From assembly GCF_003852405.1 (NCBI RefSeq), contig NZ_QAJM01000014.1, positions 126,969 through 190,968 of the forward strand: a stretch of DNA of 64,000 nt, read 5' to 3'. The notes under the pieces are model-generated. The model searched no databases. It was not told the DNA's origin and saw nothing but the letters and a program-made list of their open reading frames with translations. This document shows positions 18,203-28,245 of the stretch, piece after piece. The DNA comes from Pseudomonas sp. KBW05. GTDB taxonomy: Bacteria; Pseudomonadota; Gammaproteobacteria; Pseudomonadales; Pseudomonadaceae. Each line of letters begins with the position of its first letter. Position 1 is the first letter of the stretch. Made by a program: the position numbers and the translations under genes.

Positions 18203-18720
18203 AACGCAGTACCTTTCAAAGTCAGGGGCAGGCCGGCAACCGTCAGGACAACACGCTGACAACGCTCGGCCAAGGCTTGATGCAGCCATCCGGCTTCATC
18301 CACATAGCGGCGAGTCAATTCGCCCAGCGGCACGACACCCATTCCGGTCTCGTTGCTGACAAAAATGATTTCACCCGGCAGCGTGGCCAGGGTTTCCAGC
18401 AATTCATCGCGTTCCAACGCCAAGCGCTGCGGGTCTTCGAGCATCAGCAGGTTGGTCAGCCACAGGGTCAGGCAGTCGACCAACAGGCAGACGTCGGCGG
18501 CAGCGTTTTCCCGCAGCACCCGGGCGAGTTCGATGGGTTCTTCGATCAGCCCCCAGTGGTCAGGGCGGCGCTGGCGATGCAGGGCGACGCGCTCGTTCAT
18601 CTCGCCGTCCAGGGGTTGGCTGGTGGCGATATAGATGACCGGCAGCGCGCTGTCGCTGGCGAGTTTTTCGGCGAGGCGGCTCTTGCCGGAACGGGCGCCG
18701 CCGAGGATCAGTTGCAGCAT
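18199..18720 (-). CDS. cobU: Adenosylcobinamide kinase/adenosylcobinamide-phosphate guanylyltransferase
   Basis: 173-residue bifunctional enzyme (also named CobP) that phosphorylates and then guanylylates adenosylcobinamide. The P-loop GGARSGKS starts at residue 7. [12 protein letters not shown] forms the Walker-B-like region, and [12 protein letters not shown] is the family motif. It is separated from cobQ by 141 bp containing a REP pair, the only real gap in the operon. It overlaps cobT by 4 bp. Confidence 0.95.
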   Translation of the reverse strand: MLQLILGGARSGKSRLAEKLASDSALPVIYIATSQPLDGEMNERVALHRQRRPDHWGLIEEPIELARVLRENAAADVCLLVDCLTLWLTNLLMLEDPQRLALERDELLETLATLPGEIIFVSNETGMGVVPLGELTRRYVDEAGWLHQALAERCQRVVLTVAGLPLTLKGTAL

Positions 18721-18735
18721 AAAGTCATACCTTCC

Positions 18736-18824
18736 TGTGGGAGCGGGCTTGCTCGCGAAAGCGGTATATCAGTATCAAATGTACTGACTGACCCGCCGCT
18801 TTCGCGAGCAAGCCCGCTCCCACA
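18736..18824. repeat. Inverted REP pair inside the cobalamin operon
   Basis: TGTGGGAGCGGGCTTGCTCG arms in inverted orientation, about 35 bp apart, in the cobQ-cobU gap. As an RNA hairpin it could lower expression of the four downstream genes or protect the upstream message. Neither effect can be read from the sequence. Confidence 0.9.
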
Positions 18825-18861
18825 TTTGGATCGCAGTGCATCAGTTAAAACCCACATGCTG

Positions 18862-20313
18862 TTAAATCCCACACAGCTTGCGCAGCAGCTCGGTATCCAG
18901 ATGGTTCTCCACCAAGTCCGCCAAGCGCTCGATATCGCGCTCGCGCAGCGCGTGGTAATCCACTTCCTGCACATCCTGCAACCCCGCCCAGCGCAACAAG
19001 GCGCTGCACGCTGCCGGCGTTTCAAACAAGCCATGCAGGTACGTACCAAGGATTTGCCCGTCTGCACTTTGCGCGCCGTCACGACGACCGTCATCCAGTA
19101 GCACGGCGGCACTCGACAGGGCATCGCCAGTTGTCACGCCCGCATGGATTTCGTAACCGCTCACTTCGGCGTCTTCCAGCAGCAACCGCCCACGCACATT
19201 ACGCAGTTGCTTCTCCTCCTCCAGCGTGGTGCTGAATGCCAACAACCCCAGGCCCTCACTGGAACCTGCGGGCCCTTCCAAACCGAGCGGGTCGTGCACC
19301 TGCTCGCCGAGCATCTGCAACCCCCCGCAAATCCCCAGCACCTTGCCGCCATAGCGCAAGTGCCGCGCCACGGCGCTGTCCCAGCCATTGGCACGCAGAT
19401 AGGCCAGGTCGCTGCGCACGCTTTTCGAGCCAGGCAGGATGATCAGGTCGGCAGGCGGAATCGGCTGGCCTGGGCCGACGAACTGCAAGTCCACCTGGGG
19501 ATGCAGGCGCAGCGGATCGAAATCGGTGTGATTGCTGATGCGCGGTAGCACCGGCACCACCACTTTGAGCACCTGGGCGGCCTTGTCGATTTGGCGTCGG
19601 TCGATGCCGTCTTCGGCTTCCAGGTGCAGGTCCATCACGTAGGGCAGCACGCCCACCACCGGTTTGCCGGTGCGCGCCTCCAGCCAATCCAGGCCGGGTT
19701 GCAGCAGCGCAATGTCGCCACGGAAACGGTTGATGATGAAGCCTTTGACCCGCGCCTGCTCGGTTGGCGAGAGCAATTCCAGGGTGCCGACCAGATGGGC
19801 AAACACGCCGCCACGATTGATATCGGCGATCAGCAGCACCGGGCAATCCACCGCTTCGGCGAAACCCATGTTGGCGATGTCATTGGCGCGCAGGTTGATC
19901 TCCGCCGGGGAGCCCGCGCCCTCCACCATGACCACCGGATAGGCTTGGCTCAAGCGTGCGTGAGAGGCCAGTACCGCTTGCATGGCGATGGCTTTGTAGT
20001 CGTGATAGGCCACGGCGTTCATGCTGGTCACGGCGCGGCCGTGGATGATGACCTGGGAACCGGTGTCGCTGTTGGGCTTGAGCAGCACCGGGTTCATGTC
20101 GGTGTGCGGCGCCAGGTTGGCAGCCTGGGCCTGCACGGCCTGGGCGCGGCCGATTTCGCCACCTTCGGCGGTCACAGCACTGTTGAGGGCCATGTTCTGC
20201 GGCTTGAACGGCGCCACAGCCACGCCCTGGCGTATCAGCCAGCGGCACAGTGCGGTCACCAGCGTGCTTTTGCCGGCATCGGAGGTGGTGCCTTGCACCA
20301 TCAGCGTACTCAT
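18862..20313 (-). CDS. cobQ: Adenosylcobyric acid synthase (glutamine-hydrolysing)
   Basis: 483-residue amidotransferase that amidates the b, d, e and g side chains of adenosylcobyrinic a,c-diamide. The N-terminal ATPase half starts with the P-loop-like [12 protein letters not shown]. The C-terminal class I glutaminase-like half has the nucleophile Cys in [10 protein letters not shown] and the His in GTYLHGLFE. Length and motif spacing are normal. It overlaps cobD by 4 bp at its 5' end. Confidence 0.95.
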   Translation of the reverse strand: MSTLMVQGTTSDAGKSTLVTALCRWLIRQGVAVAPFKPQNMALNSAVTAEGGEIGRAQAVQAQAANLAPHTDMNPVLLKPNSDTGSQVIIHGRAVTSMNAVAYHDYKAIAMQAVLASHARLSQAYPVVMVEGAGSPAEINLRANDIANMGFAEAVDCPVLLIADINRGGVFAHLVGTLELLSPTEQARVKGFIINRFRGDIALLQPGLDWLEARTGKPVVGVLPYVMDLHLEAEDGIDRRQIDKAAQVLKVVVPVLPRISNHTDFDPLRLHPQVDLQFVGPGQPIPPADLIILPGSKSVRSDLAYLRANGWDSAVARHLRYGGKVLGICGGLQMLGEQVHDPLGLEGPAGSSEGLGLLAFSTTLEEEKQLRNVRGRLLLEDAEVSGYEIHAGVTTGDALSSAAVLLDDGRRDGAQSADGQILGTYLHGLFETPAACSALLRWAGLQDVQEVDYHALRERDIERLADLVENHLDTELLRKLCGI

Positions 20314-21299
20314 GAGGCGTCCTTGTAGGCGGTCAGTGCCGCGTCGAGGCGCTGCCAGTCGGCCTCGGTGTCGGGCAGGCCAAAACGCAGGCTGCTGTCA
20401 TGCACAAACAGGCGCAGCAGAATGCCGCGCTGGGCCATGAATTCATGCAGGCGCTCGGCGTGCGGGGTGATCAGCCATTGGAACAAGGCGCAACCGCCCT
20501 GGGGTTGAAAACCGTGGCGCTCAAGCACGCCGAACAAACGCTCGGCGGCGTCGGCGCAGCGCTTGCGCTGGCGCGTATGCCCGGCCACGTCGAGCAAGCA
20601 TTCCTGGCCCAGCACGCGGGTCGGCCCACTGACCGCCCACGGCCCGACCTGTTCGGCGAGCAGCTTGAGCAACTTGCGCTCGGCCAGCACAAACCCCAGG
20701 CGCACCCCGGCGAGGCCGAAGAATTTGCCAAACGAGCGCAACACGATCAGCCCGACTTGGTGAGCCTGGCTGGCCAGGCTCAGGTGCGGGGTGATGTCCA
20801 TGAACGCTTCATCCACCACCAGCCAGCCGCCGCGTTGGGCCAGGCGCGCATGCCAATCCAGCAGGCGTTCCGGGGTCAAGCTCAGGCCGGTGGGGTTATT
20901 CGGGTTGACCACCACCAGCACGTCGAGGCCGTCGAGGAAGAAATCGACTTCCTGCTCCAGCACTTCGCGCACCACATAACCGGCGCGGCGCCAGGCTTCG
21001 GCGTGTTCGGCATAGCACGGCGACAGCACGCCGACCTTGCCCGCCCGGCGCAAGCGCGGCAGCAACTGGATCGCGGCCTGGGAGCCAGGCACCGGCAACA
21101 CATGCGCGGCGCCGTAATATTCGCTGGCGGCGCGTTCCAGGCCGTCGTCGGTCTCGGGCAAGCGCGCCCAGGCGCGCAGCGGGATCTCGGGGATCGGCCA
21201 GGGCCACGGCGCAAGGCCGCTGGACAGGTCGAGCCAGTCGGCCTCGGCAATCCCGTACTGAATCGCCGCCTTGCGCAGCCGGCCACCGTGCTCAAGCAT
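20310..21299 (-). CDS. cobD: Threonine-phosphate decarboxylase (PLP aminotransferase fold)
   Basis: 329-residue fold-type I PLP enzyme that makes (R)-1-amino-2-propanol phosphate, the linker arm for cobinamide. NPNNPTG lies in the central part, [10 protein letters not shown] is the cofactor-binding Asp segment, and the PLP lysine lies in [12 protein letters not shown]. The gene is called cobC in Pseudomonas nomenclature, which invites confusion with the phosphatase. It overlaps cbiB by 8 bp and cobQ by 4 bp, so translation is probably coupled across all three. Confidence 0.9.
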   Translation of the reverse strand: MLEHGGRLRKAAIQYGIAEADWLDLSSGLAPWPWPIPEIPLRAWARLPETDDGLERAASEYYGAAHVLPVPGSQAAIQLLPRLRRAGKVGVLSPCYAEHAEAWRRAGYVVREVLEQEVDFFLDGLDVLVVVNPNNPTGLSLTPERLLDWHARLAQRGGWLVVDEAFMDITPHLSLASQAHQVGLIVLRSFGKFFGLAGVRLGFVLAERKLLKLLAEQVGPWAVSGPTRVLGQECLLDVAGHTRQRKRCADAAERLFGVLERHGFQPQGGCALFQWLITPHAERLHEFMAQRGILLRLFVHDSSLRFGLPDTEADWQRLDAALTAYKDAS

Positions 21300-22200
21300 A
21301 GAATTGCGCCCCCGCGCAGAGAATCAGCAACCACAACCATACGCCGCGCTGCACCAGTTGCCAGCCTCGGTCAATAGAATCCGCATCCGCCGCCGGGCCT
21401 TCGCCGAGCTGCGGACGCTGGTGGACTTCGCCGTGATAAATCGCGGCGCCGCCCAGTTCGACACCCAAGGCACCCGCCCCCGCCGCCATCACCGGACCAG
21501 CATTTGGGCTGTCCCAGGTCGGGCCCTGCGTGCGCCAGCATTTCAGCGCCAGGCGGGTTTTGCCCAGCAGCGCGTAGGTCAGCGCCACCAGGCGCGCCGG
21601 AATATAGTTGAGCACGTCGTCGATTTTCGCCGCTGCCCAGCCGAAGCGCTCGAAGCGTTCGTTGCGATAGCCCCACATGGCATCCAGGGTGTTGCTCAGG
21701 CGATAAAGCACCACGCCCGGCACGCCGGCCACCACAAACCAGAACAGCGCGGCGAACACCGCATCGCTGCCGTTCTCCAACACCGATTCGGTGGCGGCAC
21801 GGGCGACTTCGGTGCGGTCCAGCTCACTGGTCTGCCGGCTCACCAGGTAACTTACGCGCTGGCGCGCTTCGTCCAGGTCGTCGCTGCGCAGGGCCTGGGC
21901 CACGGGGATCACGTGTTCGCCAAGGCTGCGCATGCCCAAGGCGCAATACAGCGCCAGGATCTCCAGCACCCAGCCGATATACGGCGCCCACGACAACGCG
22001 GTGGCCAGCAAGGTCAGCGGCACCACGGCGATAAACCACGCGGTCACGCCATGGCTGCGCCAGCCACGGCCACCGGTGTTGAAACGTTGCTCGATGCGCC
22101 CGGCGAAATTACCGAACGCCACCAGCGGATGCCAGCGCTTGGGTTCGCCCAGCAGCGCATCCAGCGCGACAGCGGCGACACACAGCAAGGCCACACTCAT
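21292..22200 (-). CDS. cbiB: Adenosylcobinamide-phosphate synthase (CbiB/CobD family)
   Basis: 302-residue inner-membrane protein attaching the aminopropanol (phosphate) arm to adenosylcobyric acid. The signature [17 protein letters not shown] occurs at about residues 13-29, with multiple hydrophobic helices afterwards. The start at 22200 (MSVALL) creates an ATGA overlap with the bluB stop; the in-frame GTG five codons upstream is less likely. Its product is the substrate of CobU further down the same operon. Confidence 0.93.
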   Translation of the reverse strand: MSVALLCVAAVALDALLGEPKRWHPLVAFGNFAGRIEQRFNTGGRGWRSHGVTAWFIAVVPLTLLATALSWAPYIGWVLEILALYCALGMRSLGEHVIPVAQALRSDDLDEARQRVSYLVSRQTSELDRTEVARAATESVLENGSDAVFAALFWFVVAGVPGVVLYRLSNTLDAMWGYRNERFERFGWAAAKIDDVLNYIPARLVALTYALLGKTRLALKCWRTQGPTWDSPNAGPVMAAGAGALGVELGGAAIYHGEVHQRPQLGEGPAADADSIDRGWQLVQRGVWLWLLILCAGAQFYA

Positions 22201-22847
22201 TGACTCACTCCCCACACATTTTCATACAACATGTCACTCAGCGGCCGTGGTTCGGTCCAGCCTTCGAGTTGCAGCATCGGTGCCGGATAGAACTCGGCCA
22301 CCGGCCCCAGGCACAGCACGGCCAGGGGTTTGGCGCCGGCGGGCAAGCCCAGCAGGTCGGCCAGGGCCTGGGGCTCGAACAGCGAGACCCAGCCCATGCC
22401 CAGGCCTTCGACGCGGGCGGCCAGCCATAGGTTCTGGATTGCACAGGACAACGAGGCCATGTCCATCTCCGGCAAAGTGCGGCGGCCGAAGATGTGGCGC
22501 TCGCGATCGTCCATCAGTGCCGCCACCAGTACCTCGGCGCAGTCGTGGATGCCTTCGACCTTGAGCTTCATGAAGTCATCGGAGCGTTCGCCCAGCGCTT
22601 CGGCGGTGCGTATGCGTTCTTCTTCCACCAGTTGCTGAATTTGCCCACGCAGTTGACGGTCGCTGATGCGGATGAAGCGCCAGGGTTGCATCAGGCCGAC
22701 ACTCGGCGCCTGGTGGGCGGCCTGGAGCAGGCGGTGGAGCAGTTCGGGGGCCACCGTGCCGCCAGTGAAGTGGCGCATGTCGCGGCGTTCGGCGATGGCG
22801 CGGTAGACGGCGTCGCGGTCGGCTGGGGGGAAGGCGTTGTCGGTCAT
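22197..22847 (-). CDS. bluB: 5,6-dimethylbenzimidazole synthase
   Basis: 216-residue flavin destructase of the nitroreductase fold that breaks down FMNH2 with oxygen to form the lower ligand DMB. RRDMRHF-type residues occur near residue 22 ([11 protein letters not shown]), [14 protein letters not shown] is the FMN-binding segment, and G-M-G-W-V-S-L-F lies near the C-terminus. Having bluB in the operon means the cell can make cobalamin aerobically without exogenous DMB. It overlaps cobB by 4 bp and cbiB by 4 bp. Confidence 0.93.
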   Translation of the reverse strand: MTDNAFPPADRDAVYRAIAERRDMRHFTGGTVAPELLHRLLQAAHQAPSVGLMQPWRFIRISDRQLRGQIQQLVEEERIRTAEALGERSDDFMKLKVEGIHDCAEVLVAALMDDRERHIFGRRTLPEMDMASLSCAIQNLWLAARVEGLGMGWVSLFEPQALADLLGLPAGAKPLAVLCLGPVAEFYPAPMLQLEGWTEPRPLSDMLYENVWGVSQ

Positions 22848-24235
22848 GGCCTCTTCGCGGGCAAGCCCGCTCCCACATTGGATTGGGTTTCAACTCGGTC
22901 AAGTGTGGGAGCGGGCTTGCTCGCGAAAGCGCCTTCCCGGTCTGGCGCAAACAATGCAGCCACCGCCGCCGGATTCGACGGAAAGTAAAAGTGCACGTAG
23001 GAAGCCGTCATCCGCCCCTGTCGGTAAACCGCCTCGGCGCCACGCCCGCCATTGGGGCTTACGCCACGGGCAATCGGCGTGCATGCGGTGCTGGTCAGGG
23101 AGTGGTGATAGGTATGCCCACGCAGTACACCTTCCGGCAATTCGACATTTTGCAGGGCCAAGGCGGCCAACTTCTTCTGCATCACGGCGTCGCCCGGCAG
23201 CAGGCCGAGCAACTCGGCACGTTGGCCGGCGACATCGGTGAGCGAGTCCAGCAGGTACAACATGCCGCCGCATTCGGCGAGCAACGGTTTACCAGCGGCG
23301 TGATGGGCGCGGATCGCCTCCAGCATCGCGGTGTTTTCCGCCAACGCCTGGTGATGCAATTCCGGGTAGCCGCCCGGCAGATACAGACTGTCGGCGTCAG
23401 GCAATTCACGATCATGGATCGGCGAAAAGAAGTGCAACTCGGCACCCATCGCCCGCAACAGGTCGAGGCTGGCGCCGTAGGTAAAGGCGAAGGCTTCGTC
23501 GCGGGCCACGGCGATGCGCACACCGTCGAGCAGCGGCTCGGCAGCGATCACTTCAGGCGCGGCGAAGGTCACTGGCGGCGGCAAGGCGACTTCGCAACTG
23601 CTGCCCAACGCTTGGGCGGCGGCGTCGAGGCGCACGTCGAGGTCATTCAGTTCGCTGGCCTGCACCAGGCCCAGATGACGACTTGGCAATTCGATGCCCG
23701 TCTCACGGGACAAGGCGCCGTACCAACGCAGGCCTTCGGTGAGGCTGCCTTCGAGCAGTTGCGCATGGCGCAGGGTGCCGACGCGGTTGGCCAGCACGCC
23801 GGCGAACGGCAGGTCCGGCTGATAACGCGCCAAGCCCAAGGCCAACGCGCCAAACGTCTGGGCCATGGCGGTGCCGTCGATCACGCCAAGTACCGGCACG
23901 CCGAAGTGGCGGGCCAGGTCAGCGCTGGAGGGGGTACCGTCGAACAGGCCCATGACGCCTTCGATAAGGATCAGGTCGGCCTCGCCGGCAGCTTCCCACA
24001 ACAGGCGGCGACTTTCCTGCTCGCCCACCATCCACATGTCCAACTGATACACCGGCGCACCGCTGGCGCGCTCGTGGATCATCGGGTCGAGAAAGTCCGG
24101 CCCGCATTTGAACACGCGCACCTTGCGCCCCAGGTTGCGGTGCAAACGGGCCAGCGCTGCGGTGACGGTGGTTTTGCCCTGGCCAGACGCCGGTGCGGCG
24201 ATCAATACGGCCGGGCAATGACGGGGCTGATTCAA
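22844..24235 (-). CDS. cobB: Hydrogenobyrinic/cobyrinic acid a,c-diamide synthase with REP-encoded tail
   Basis: 463-residue glutamine amidotransferase that amidates side chains a and c. The ATPase half begins IAAPASGQGKTT, and the glutaminase-like half has the Cys in LLAECGGMLYL and a TYHHS segment near the end. The family core appears complete by about residue 436. The last ~27 residues (GAFASKPAP...GAGLPAKRP) are translated from the REP pair at 22851-22929, so this tail is recent and probably not functional. The stop still overlaps the bluB start by 4 bp. Confidence 0.92.
   Translation of the reverse strand: MNQPRHCPAVLIAAPASGQGKTTVTAALARLHRNLGRKVRVFKCGPDFLDPMIHERASGAPVYQLDMWMVGEQESRRLLWEAAGEADLILIEGVMGLFDGTPSSADLARHFGVPVLGVIDGTAMAQTFGALALGLARYQPDLPFAGVLANRVGTLRHAQLLEGSLTEGLRWYGALSRETGIELPSRHLGLVQASELNDLDVRLDAAAQALGSSCEVALPPPVTFAAPEVIAAEPLLDGVRIAVARDEAFAFTYGASLDLLRAMGAELHFFSPIHDRELPDADSLYLPGGYPELHHQALAENTAMLEAIRAHHAAGKPLLAECGGMLYLLDSLTDVAGQRAELLGLLPGDAVMQKKLAALALQNVELPEGVLRGHTYHHSLTSTACTPIARGVSPNGGRGAEAVYRQGRMTASYVHFYFPSNPAAVAALFAPDREGAFASKPAPTLDRVETQSNVGAGLPAKRP
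22851..22929. repeat. Inverted REP pair inside the cobB reading frame
   Basis: CGCGGGCAAGCCCGCTCCCACA and TGTGGGAGCGGGCTTGCTCG arms in the reverse relative orientation to the other pairs of the window. The whole element lies within the last codons of cobB, just ahead of the bluB start. Confidence 0.85.
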
Positions 24236-24843
24236 AGTTCGACGCCCTTCTGTGCCTTGATACCGGCCTGGAATGCGTGCTTGAGCATGCCCATTTCGGT
24301 GACGGTGTCGCCCATTTCGATCAATTCAGGCTTGGCGCCACGGCCGGTGACCACCACATGCTGCATCGGCGGACGCGCTTGCAGGTCGCTGAGCACTTGG
24401 TCGAGGTCGAGGTAGCCGTGCTTGAGGGCGATGTTCAGTTCATCAAGGACGACAAGGCCGATGGACGGGTCTTGCAGCAGTTCGCGGGAAACTTCCCACG
24501 CGGCTTCGGCGGCGGCGATGTCGCGCTGGCGGTCCTGGGTTTCCCAGGTGAAGCCTTCGCCCATGACATGGAAGCGCACTTGCTCGGGGAAACGGCGGAA
24601 GAACAGTTCTTCGCCCGTGCTGTTACGCCCCTTGATGAACTGCACCACGCCGCACTGCATACCGTGGCCCATGGCGCGGGCGAGCATGCCGAACGCGGAA
24701 CTGCTTTTGCCTTTGCCGTTGCCGGTCAGCACCAGCAGCAGGCCGCACTCGTTGGGGGAATTGGCGATACGCTCGTCGATCACGGCTTTTTTGCGCAGCA
24801 TGCGCGCCAGGTGGCGTTCGTCGCGGTCGGGGGAATCGGTCAT
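24232..24843 (-). CDS. cobO: Cob(I)yrinic acid a,c-diamide adenosyltransferase
   Basis: 203-residue CobA/CobO-type corrinoid adenosyltransferase. The P-loop is TGNGKGKSSSAFG, followed by RAMGHGM and the V-L-D-E-L-N segment. It adds the upper adenosyl ligand. It is the first gene of the operon, 88 bp downstream of the cobalamin riboswitch. The start at 24843 (MTDSPDRDE) is preferred over a hydrophobic upstream extension that would run into the riboswitch expression platform. Overlap with cobB is 4 bp. Confidence 0.94.
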   Translation of the reverse strand: MTDSPDRDERHLARMLRKKAVIDERIANSPNECGLLLVLTGNGKGKSSSAFGMLARAMGHGMQCGVVQFIKGRNSTGEELFFRRFPEQVRFHVMGEGFTWETQDRQRDIAAAEAAWEVSRELLQDPSIGLVVLDELNIALKHGYLDLDQVLSDLQARPPMQHVVVTGRGAKPELIEMGDTVTEMGMLKHAFQAGIKAQKGVEL

Positions 24844-24930
24844 GGCAGCTCTCCGTTGGGGCTGGACAAAAACGGCGGGCAGGAAAAAGAGAAAACAGAC
24901 AGCCAAGCATCGCCCACCGTGATGCTGTTG

Positions 24931-25141
24931 GATGTTTCAGGCCGGTCTCCGGGCTCATGAGTGGCGCGCTTGCCGACACTGCGCCTTCCCATATCGCGGG
25001 GCGATACAGTGGCAAAAGCAGCGTCTTGACTCATTTACCGTTGCGGGGGCAGCGCCGGAATTGCGGCAGCACTGTGTACAAGTGCGCTCGCTCACCGGCT
25101 TCCCTGTTTCACTCGGTGGACCCGTGGGTCACAGAGCACCT
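24931..25141 (-). promoter_or_regulatory. Cobalamin (B12) riboswitch
   Basis: Reading the minus strand, the conserved elements appear in order: a GGTGC start near 25140, GGGAAGCCGGTGAG, the B12-box region GCTGCCCCCGCAACGGTAA, GCCACTG...GGGAAGGC near 24995, and GAGCCCGGAGACCGGCC near 24945. They match the cobalamin riboswitch consensus. It sits upstream of cobO and should shut down the ten-gene operon when adenosylcobalamin is abundant. The 88 bp after it should hold the expression platform; no classic T-rich terminator is obvious, which favours translational control. Confidence 0.95.
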
Positions 25142-25257
25142 GGAACAAGTCGCGAAGGGTAGAGGGTTGGGGGTGGAGCGTCAATTAAAGCCGGCTTCGC
25201 ACTTGAACCATCGGCCCGCCGCGCGCCTCTACCCTTACAGGTATCCAGGAGAAAACC

Positions 25258-26571
25258 ATGCACAAGACCCGACTTGCCCTACTGATCATGTGCGCAGGCG
25301 CCCTCGCCGCCTGCGGTGAAAGCTCGACTTTGCAAGTGTCTGACGGCACCGGGCCCTCCCCCAAGCTTCCGGAGCCGAACAAGACCCTGATTCCCACGGT
25401 CAACATCGCGCCAGCCATCGGCTGGCCTGAGGGCGCGAAGCCAACTGCCGCTGCGGGCACCCAAGTGGCGGCGTTTGCCGAAGGGCTGGACCACCCGCGC
25501 TGGCTCTATGTACTGCCCAATGGCGACGTGCTGGTCGCAGAAACCAATGCGCCGCCCAAACCCGATGACGCAAAGGGCATTCGTGGCTGGGTGATGGAGA
25601 AGGTCATGGGCCGAGCCGGCGCTGGCGTGCCAAGCCCGAACCGCATCACGCTGCTGCGCGATGCCGACCACGACGGCATCGCCGAGACCCGCACGGTCTT
25701 CCTGGCTGACCTCAATTCGCCGTTCGGCATGGCCCTGGTGGGCAATGACCTGTATGTGGCGGACTCGGACAAGCTGCTGCGCTTCCCCTACCAACCGGGT
25801 GAGACCACGATCAAGGCAGCCGGCACCAAGGTCATCGACCTCCCCGGCGGCAGCATCAACCACCACTGGACGAAAAACGTGGTGGCGAGCAAGGACGGCA
25901 GCAAGCTTTACGTTAGCGTTGGCTCTAACAGCAACGTGGGTGAAAACGGCCTGCAGGCAGAAGAAGGTCGGGCGGCGATCTGGGAAGTGGACCGCGCCAG
26001 CGGCCAGCACCGCATCTTCGCCTCAGGCTTGCGCAACCCCAACGGCATGGCCTGGGAACCCCAAAGCGGCAAGCTGTGGACGGCGGTGAACGAACGCGAT
26101 GAAATCGGCAGCGACCTGGTGCCGGACTACATCACCTCGGTGCAGGATGGCGCCTTCTATGGCTGGCCGTTCAGCTACTACGGGCAGCATGTGGATGTGC
26201 GGGTCAACCCGCAAAACCTCGACCTGGTGGCCAAGGCGATTGCGCCGGACTACGCCGTGGGCCCACATACCGCCTCGCTGGGCCTGACGTTTGCCGAGGG
26301 CAGCAACTTGCCGGCGCCGTTCACGCATGGCGCGTTCATCGGCCAGCATGGCTCATGGAACCGCAAGCCCCACAGTGGTTACAAGGTGATATTCGTGCCG
26401 TTCGAGGCTGGCCAGCCCAAGGGGCAGCCGGTGGATGTGCTGACCGGGTTCCTCGACAAAGACGAGAAAGCCATGGGCCGGCCGGTGGGCGTGGTGGTGG
26501 ATCAGCAAGGCGGGGTGCTGGTGGCAGATGATGTGGGGAATAAGGTGTGGCGGGTTTCGGCGGCCAAGTAA
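25258..26571 (+). CDS. PQQ-type sugar (sorbosone-like) dehydrogenase lipoprotein
   Basis: 437 residues. A lipoprotein signal peptide has lipobox LAAC with Cys19. The rest is a six-bladed beta-propeller of the soluble glucose/L-sorbosone dehydrogenase family: blade motifs [48 protein letters not shown] and [13 protein letters not shown]. The His/Arg/Asn residues of those stretches fit the family's PQQ site. It should oxidise an aldose in the periplasm, though the substrate is unknown. It is transcribed divergently from the cobalamin riboswitch and is a single gene. Confidence 0.85.
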   Translation: MHKTRLALLIMCAGALAACGESSTLQVSDGTGPSPKLPEPNKTLIPTVNIAPAIGWPEGAKPTAAAGTQVAAFAEGLDHPRWLYVLPNGDVLVAETNAPPKPDDAKGIRGWVMEKVMGRAGAGVPSPNRITLLRDADHDGIAETRTVFLADLNSPFGMALVGNDLYVADSDKLLRFPYQPGETTIKAAGTKVIDLPGGSINHHWTKNVVASKDGSKLYVSVGSNSNVGENGLQAEEGRAAIWEVDRASGQHRIFASGLRNPNGMAWEPQSGKLWTAVNERDEIGSDLVPDYITSVQDGAFYGWPFSYYGQHVDVRVNPQNLDLVAKAIAPDYAVGPHTASLGLTFAEGSNLPAPFTHGAFIGQHGSWNRKPHSGYKVIFVPFEAGQPKGQPVDVLTGFLDKDEKAMGRPVGVVVDQQGGVLVADDVGNKVWRVSAAK

Positions 26572-26598
26572 TTAGGCTTCAGACCACCACAAACCCCA

Positions 26599-26703
26599 TG
26601 TGGGAGCGGGCTTGCTCGCGAATGCGCCGGATCAGACGACACATCTGTGACTGACACACCGCCTTCGCGAGCAAGCCCCCTCCCACACAAGCCCGCTCCC
26701 ACA
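26599..26703. repeat. REP cluster (pair plus extra half)
   Basis: Two inverted TGTGGGAGCGGGCTTGCTCG-type arms followed directly by a third partial arm (AAGCCCGCTCCCACA). The same three-arm form recurs at 36292-36396. It separates two convergent genes. Confidence 0.85.
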
Positions 26704-26721
26704 TTTGGATCTGTATGCAAT

Positions 26722-27258
26722 TCAGGGATTACGTGCCAGATTCCCTGGCAACACGCGCTTGGCACTCAGGTAAGCATTCTGCCAATACGCCTTGGACAGG
26801 GTATCCAGCTTCACCGTACCGCCGGTTTGCGGCGCGTGCACGAAGCGGCCCTCGCCCACATAGATGCCGGCATGGCTGACCTGGGAGCCTCCGCCTGTAG
26901 CGAAGAACAACAGGTCACCCGTTTGCAGGTTCTGCTCACTGACATCCTGCGCACGCATCACGATCAGCTCGCGGGTGGTACGCGGCAAGGAGATGCCGGC
27001 GGCGTCACGAAACACAAAGCCGATCAGGCCACTGCAATCAAAGCCTGAGTCCGGCGTGTTGCCGCCCCAGCGATAAGGCGTGCCGACCAGGCCCAACGCA
27101 CGAAAGAGCACGTCTTCGGCAGCAGGCGAGAAATTCTGAGTGGCGTAGTTGAACACCGGCTTGGGCTTCACCGCTACGGGAGCGGGCGGTGGACGGCTGG
27201 CGCAGGCGCTGAGCAGCGCGGCGCAGACAATGAGGATCAGGCGGGCCGAGGTCGACAT
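26722..27258 (-). CDS. NlpC/P60 (C40) peptidase lipoprotein, short form
   Basis: 178 residues. Lipobox L-S-A-C places the acylated Cys at 19. After a proline-rich linker, the NlpC/P60 domain has catalytic Cys75 in GFDCSGL, His129 in SHAGIY and the third residue His141 in FVHAP. It should cut gamma-D-Glu/diaminopimelate links in peptidoglycan from the outer membrane (Spr/MepS-like). A close relative lies 145 bp upstream on the same strand, so the two look like a tandem duplication. Confidence 0.92.
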   Translation of the reverse strand: MSTSARLILIVCAALLSACASRPPPAPVAVKPKPVFNYATQNFSPAAEDVLFRALGLVGTPYRWGGNTPDSGFDCSGLIGFVFRDAAGISLPRTTRELIVMRAQDVSEQNLQTGDLLFFATGGGSQVSHAGIYVGEGRFVHAPQTGGTVKLDTLSKAYWQNAYLSAKRVLPGNLARNP

Positions 27259-27402
27259 GTGCAGAACAATCCTGGTCTGGATGCGGCTTTCGCTGCCGAA
27301 CGCTGAAAACCAGAACGCGCAAGCAAAGCTCGCGCGTACGGATTACAACAATATCCAGGGATTCTAGCGCTTACACGTCAAACTTCAAGTATCACTTTAA
27401 GT

Positions 27403-28032
27403 TTACTTGCTAGCGGTAACCGTTGTCGGTGCCATGGCGAGTGCGCGCTTGGCTTCGATAAAGGTTTTGCTCCAGTAGCTGTCGCCCAGGTTGTCGACTC
27501 GAACACCGCCACTGCGACGGCTGCTGGAGTGGATAAACTGGTTATCGCCCAGGTAGATACCGGCATGGCTTACGCGACCACGGCCAGCCGTACTAAAGAA
27601 AAGCAGATCACCTGGCTTGAGGTTGTTGCGCGCGACCAACGGTGCATCCACGTTGATCATCTCGCGAGTGGAGCGTGGCAGGTTCATGCCAGCTTCTTCG
27701 CGAAACAGGTAGCCGATAAAACCGCTGCAGTCGAAACCGGCTTCAGAGGTACCGCCGAATCGGTAACGGGTACCGATCAGGGACATGCCGCGTTCGAGGA
27801 TGCTGTCGGCCAGGACTGGAAGCTGGTAAGGCTTGTTGCCGGAGAAGGCGCCCAGTTCCTTTTCAGTCGCCAGCTCTTCTTCATAAACAGAAGCAGACTG
27901 TGCAGCGACGAATTTTGCCTGATTTTGAACCTGGGGTTTGGGCTGTTCAACCACTTGTTGAGGGTGGGAAGCGCAACCAAACAACAGGGTAACGAGTGCG
28001 AGAGGCACGAGGGGTGCGAAGCGATTTAGCAT
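27403..28032 (-). CDS. NlpC/P60 (C40) peptidase lipoprotein, long form
   Basis: 209 residues from ATG 28032; a GTG two codons upstream is less likely. Lipobox L-F-G-C has Cys20, then a Q/P/K-rich linker and a longer helical spacer (about 40-75). The domain carries catalytic Cys102 (GFDCSGF), His in SHAGIY and a second His in FIHSS. It is a paralogue of the next gene downstream, and both are probably outer-membrane-anchored endopeptidases of cell-wall expansion. A reasonable sigma-70 promoter lies at 28068-28096. Confidence 0.92.
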   Translation of the reverse strand: MLNRFAPLVPLALVTLLFGCASHPQQVVEQPKPQVQNQAKFVAAQSASVYEEELATEKELGAFSGNKPYQLPVLADSILERGMSLIGTRYRFGGTSEAGFDCSGFIGYLFREEAGMNLPRSTREMINVDAPLVARNNLKPGDLLFFSTAGRGRVSHAGIYLGDNQFIHSSSRRSGGVRVDNLGDSYWSKTFIEAKRALAMAPTTVTASK

Positions 28033-28067
28033 GGGCACGACCGTGGCTGATGTGTAAAGAAGTCGAG

Positions 28068-28096
28068 ACTATGCCCTCTATCACATCGATTTGCAA
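28068..28096 (-). promoter_or_regulatory. Candidate sigma-70 promoter
   Basis: On the minus strand TTGCAA (28096-28091), a 17-bp spacer and CATAGT (28073-28068), each matching the consensus at four of six positions. It leaves a leader of roughly 30 bases before the NlpC/P60 start at 28032. Confidence 0.4.
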
Positions 28097-28245
28097 ATTC
28101 AATCGTGATCTATGTGACTTCTTGTTTGGACTATGACATCTAAGCCCTTAACACCCTATACGCGCCTTTTGCGTGGCCAAAGCGGCCCAAACGCAGGTTT
28201 TCTGGCGCCTGGAATTTGCCGAAAGCCCCGAAAACAAAGGGTCGG

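Noticed and set aside
24840-25034. Short frame starting in the cobalamin riboswitch
   Set aside because: It overlaps the conserved riboswitch core, so its codons are explained by RNA structure.
26722-28032. Tandem NlpC/P60 genes as a toxin/immunity pair
   Set aside because: Both have lipoproteins signals and complete catalytic residues; they are two housekeeping endopeptidase paralogues, not a toxin with an inhibitor.
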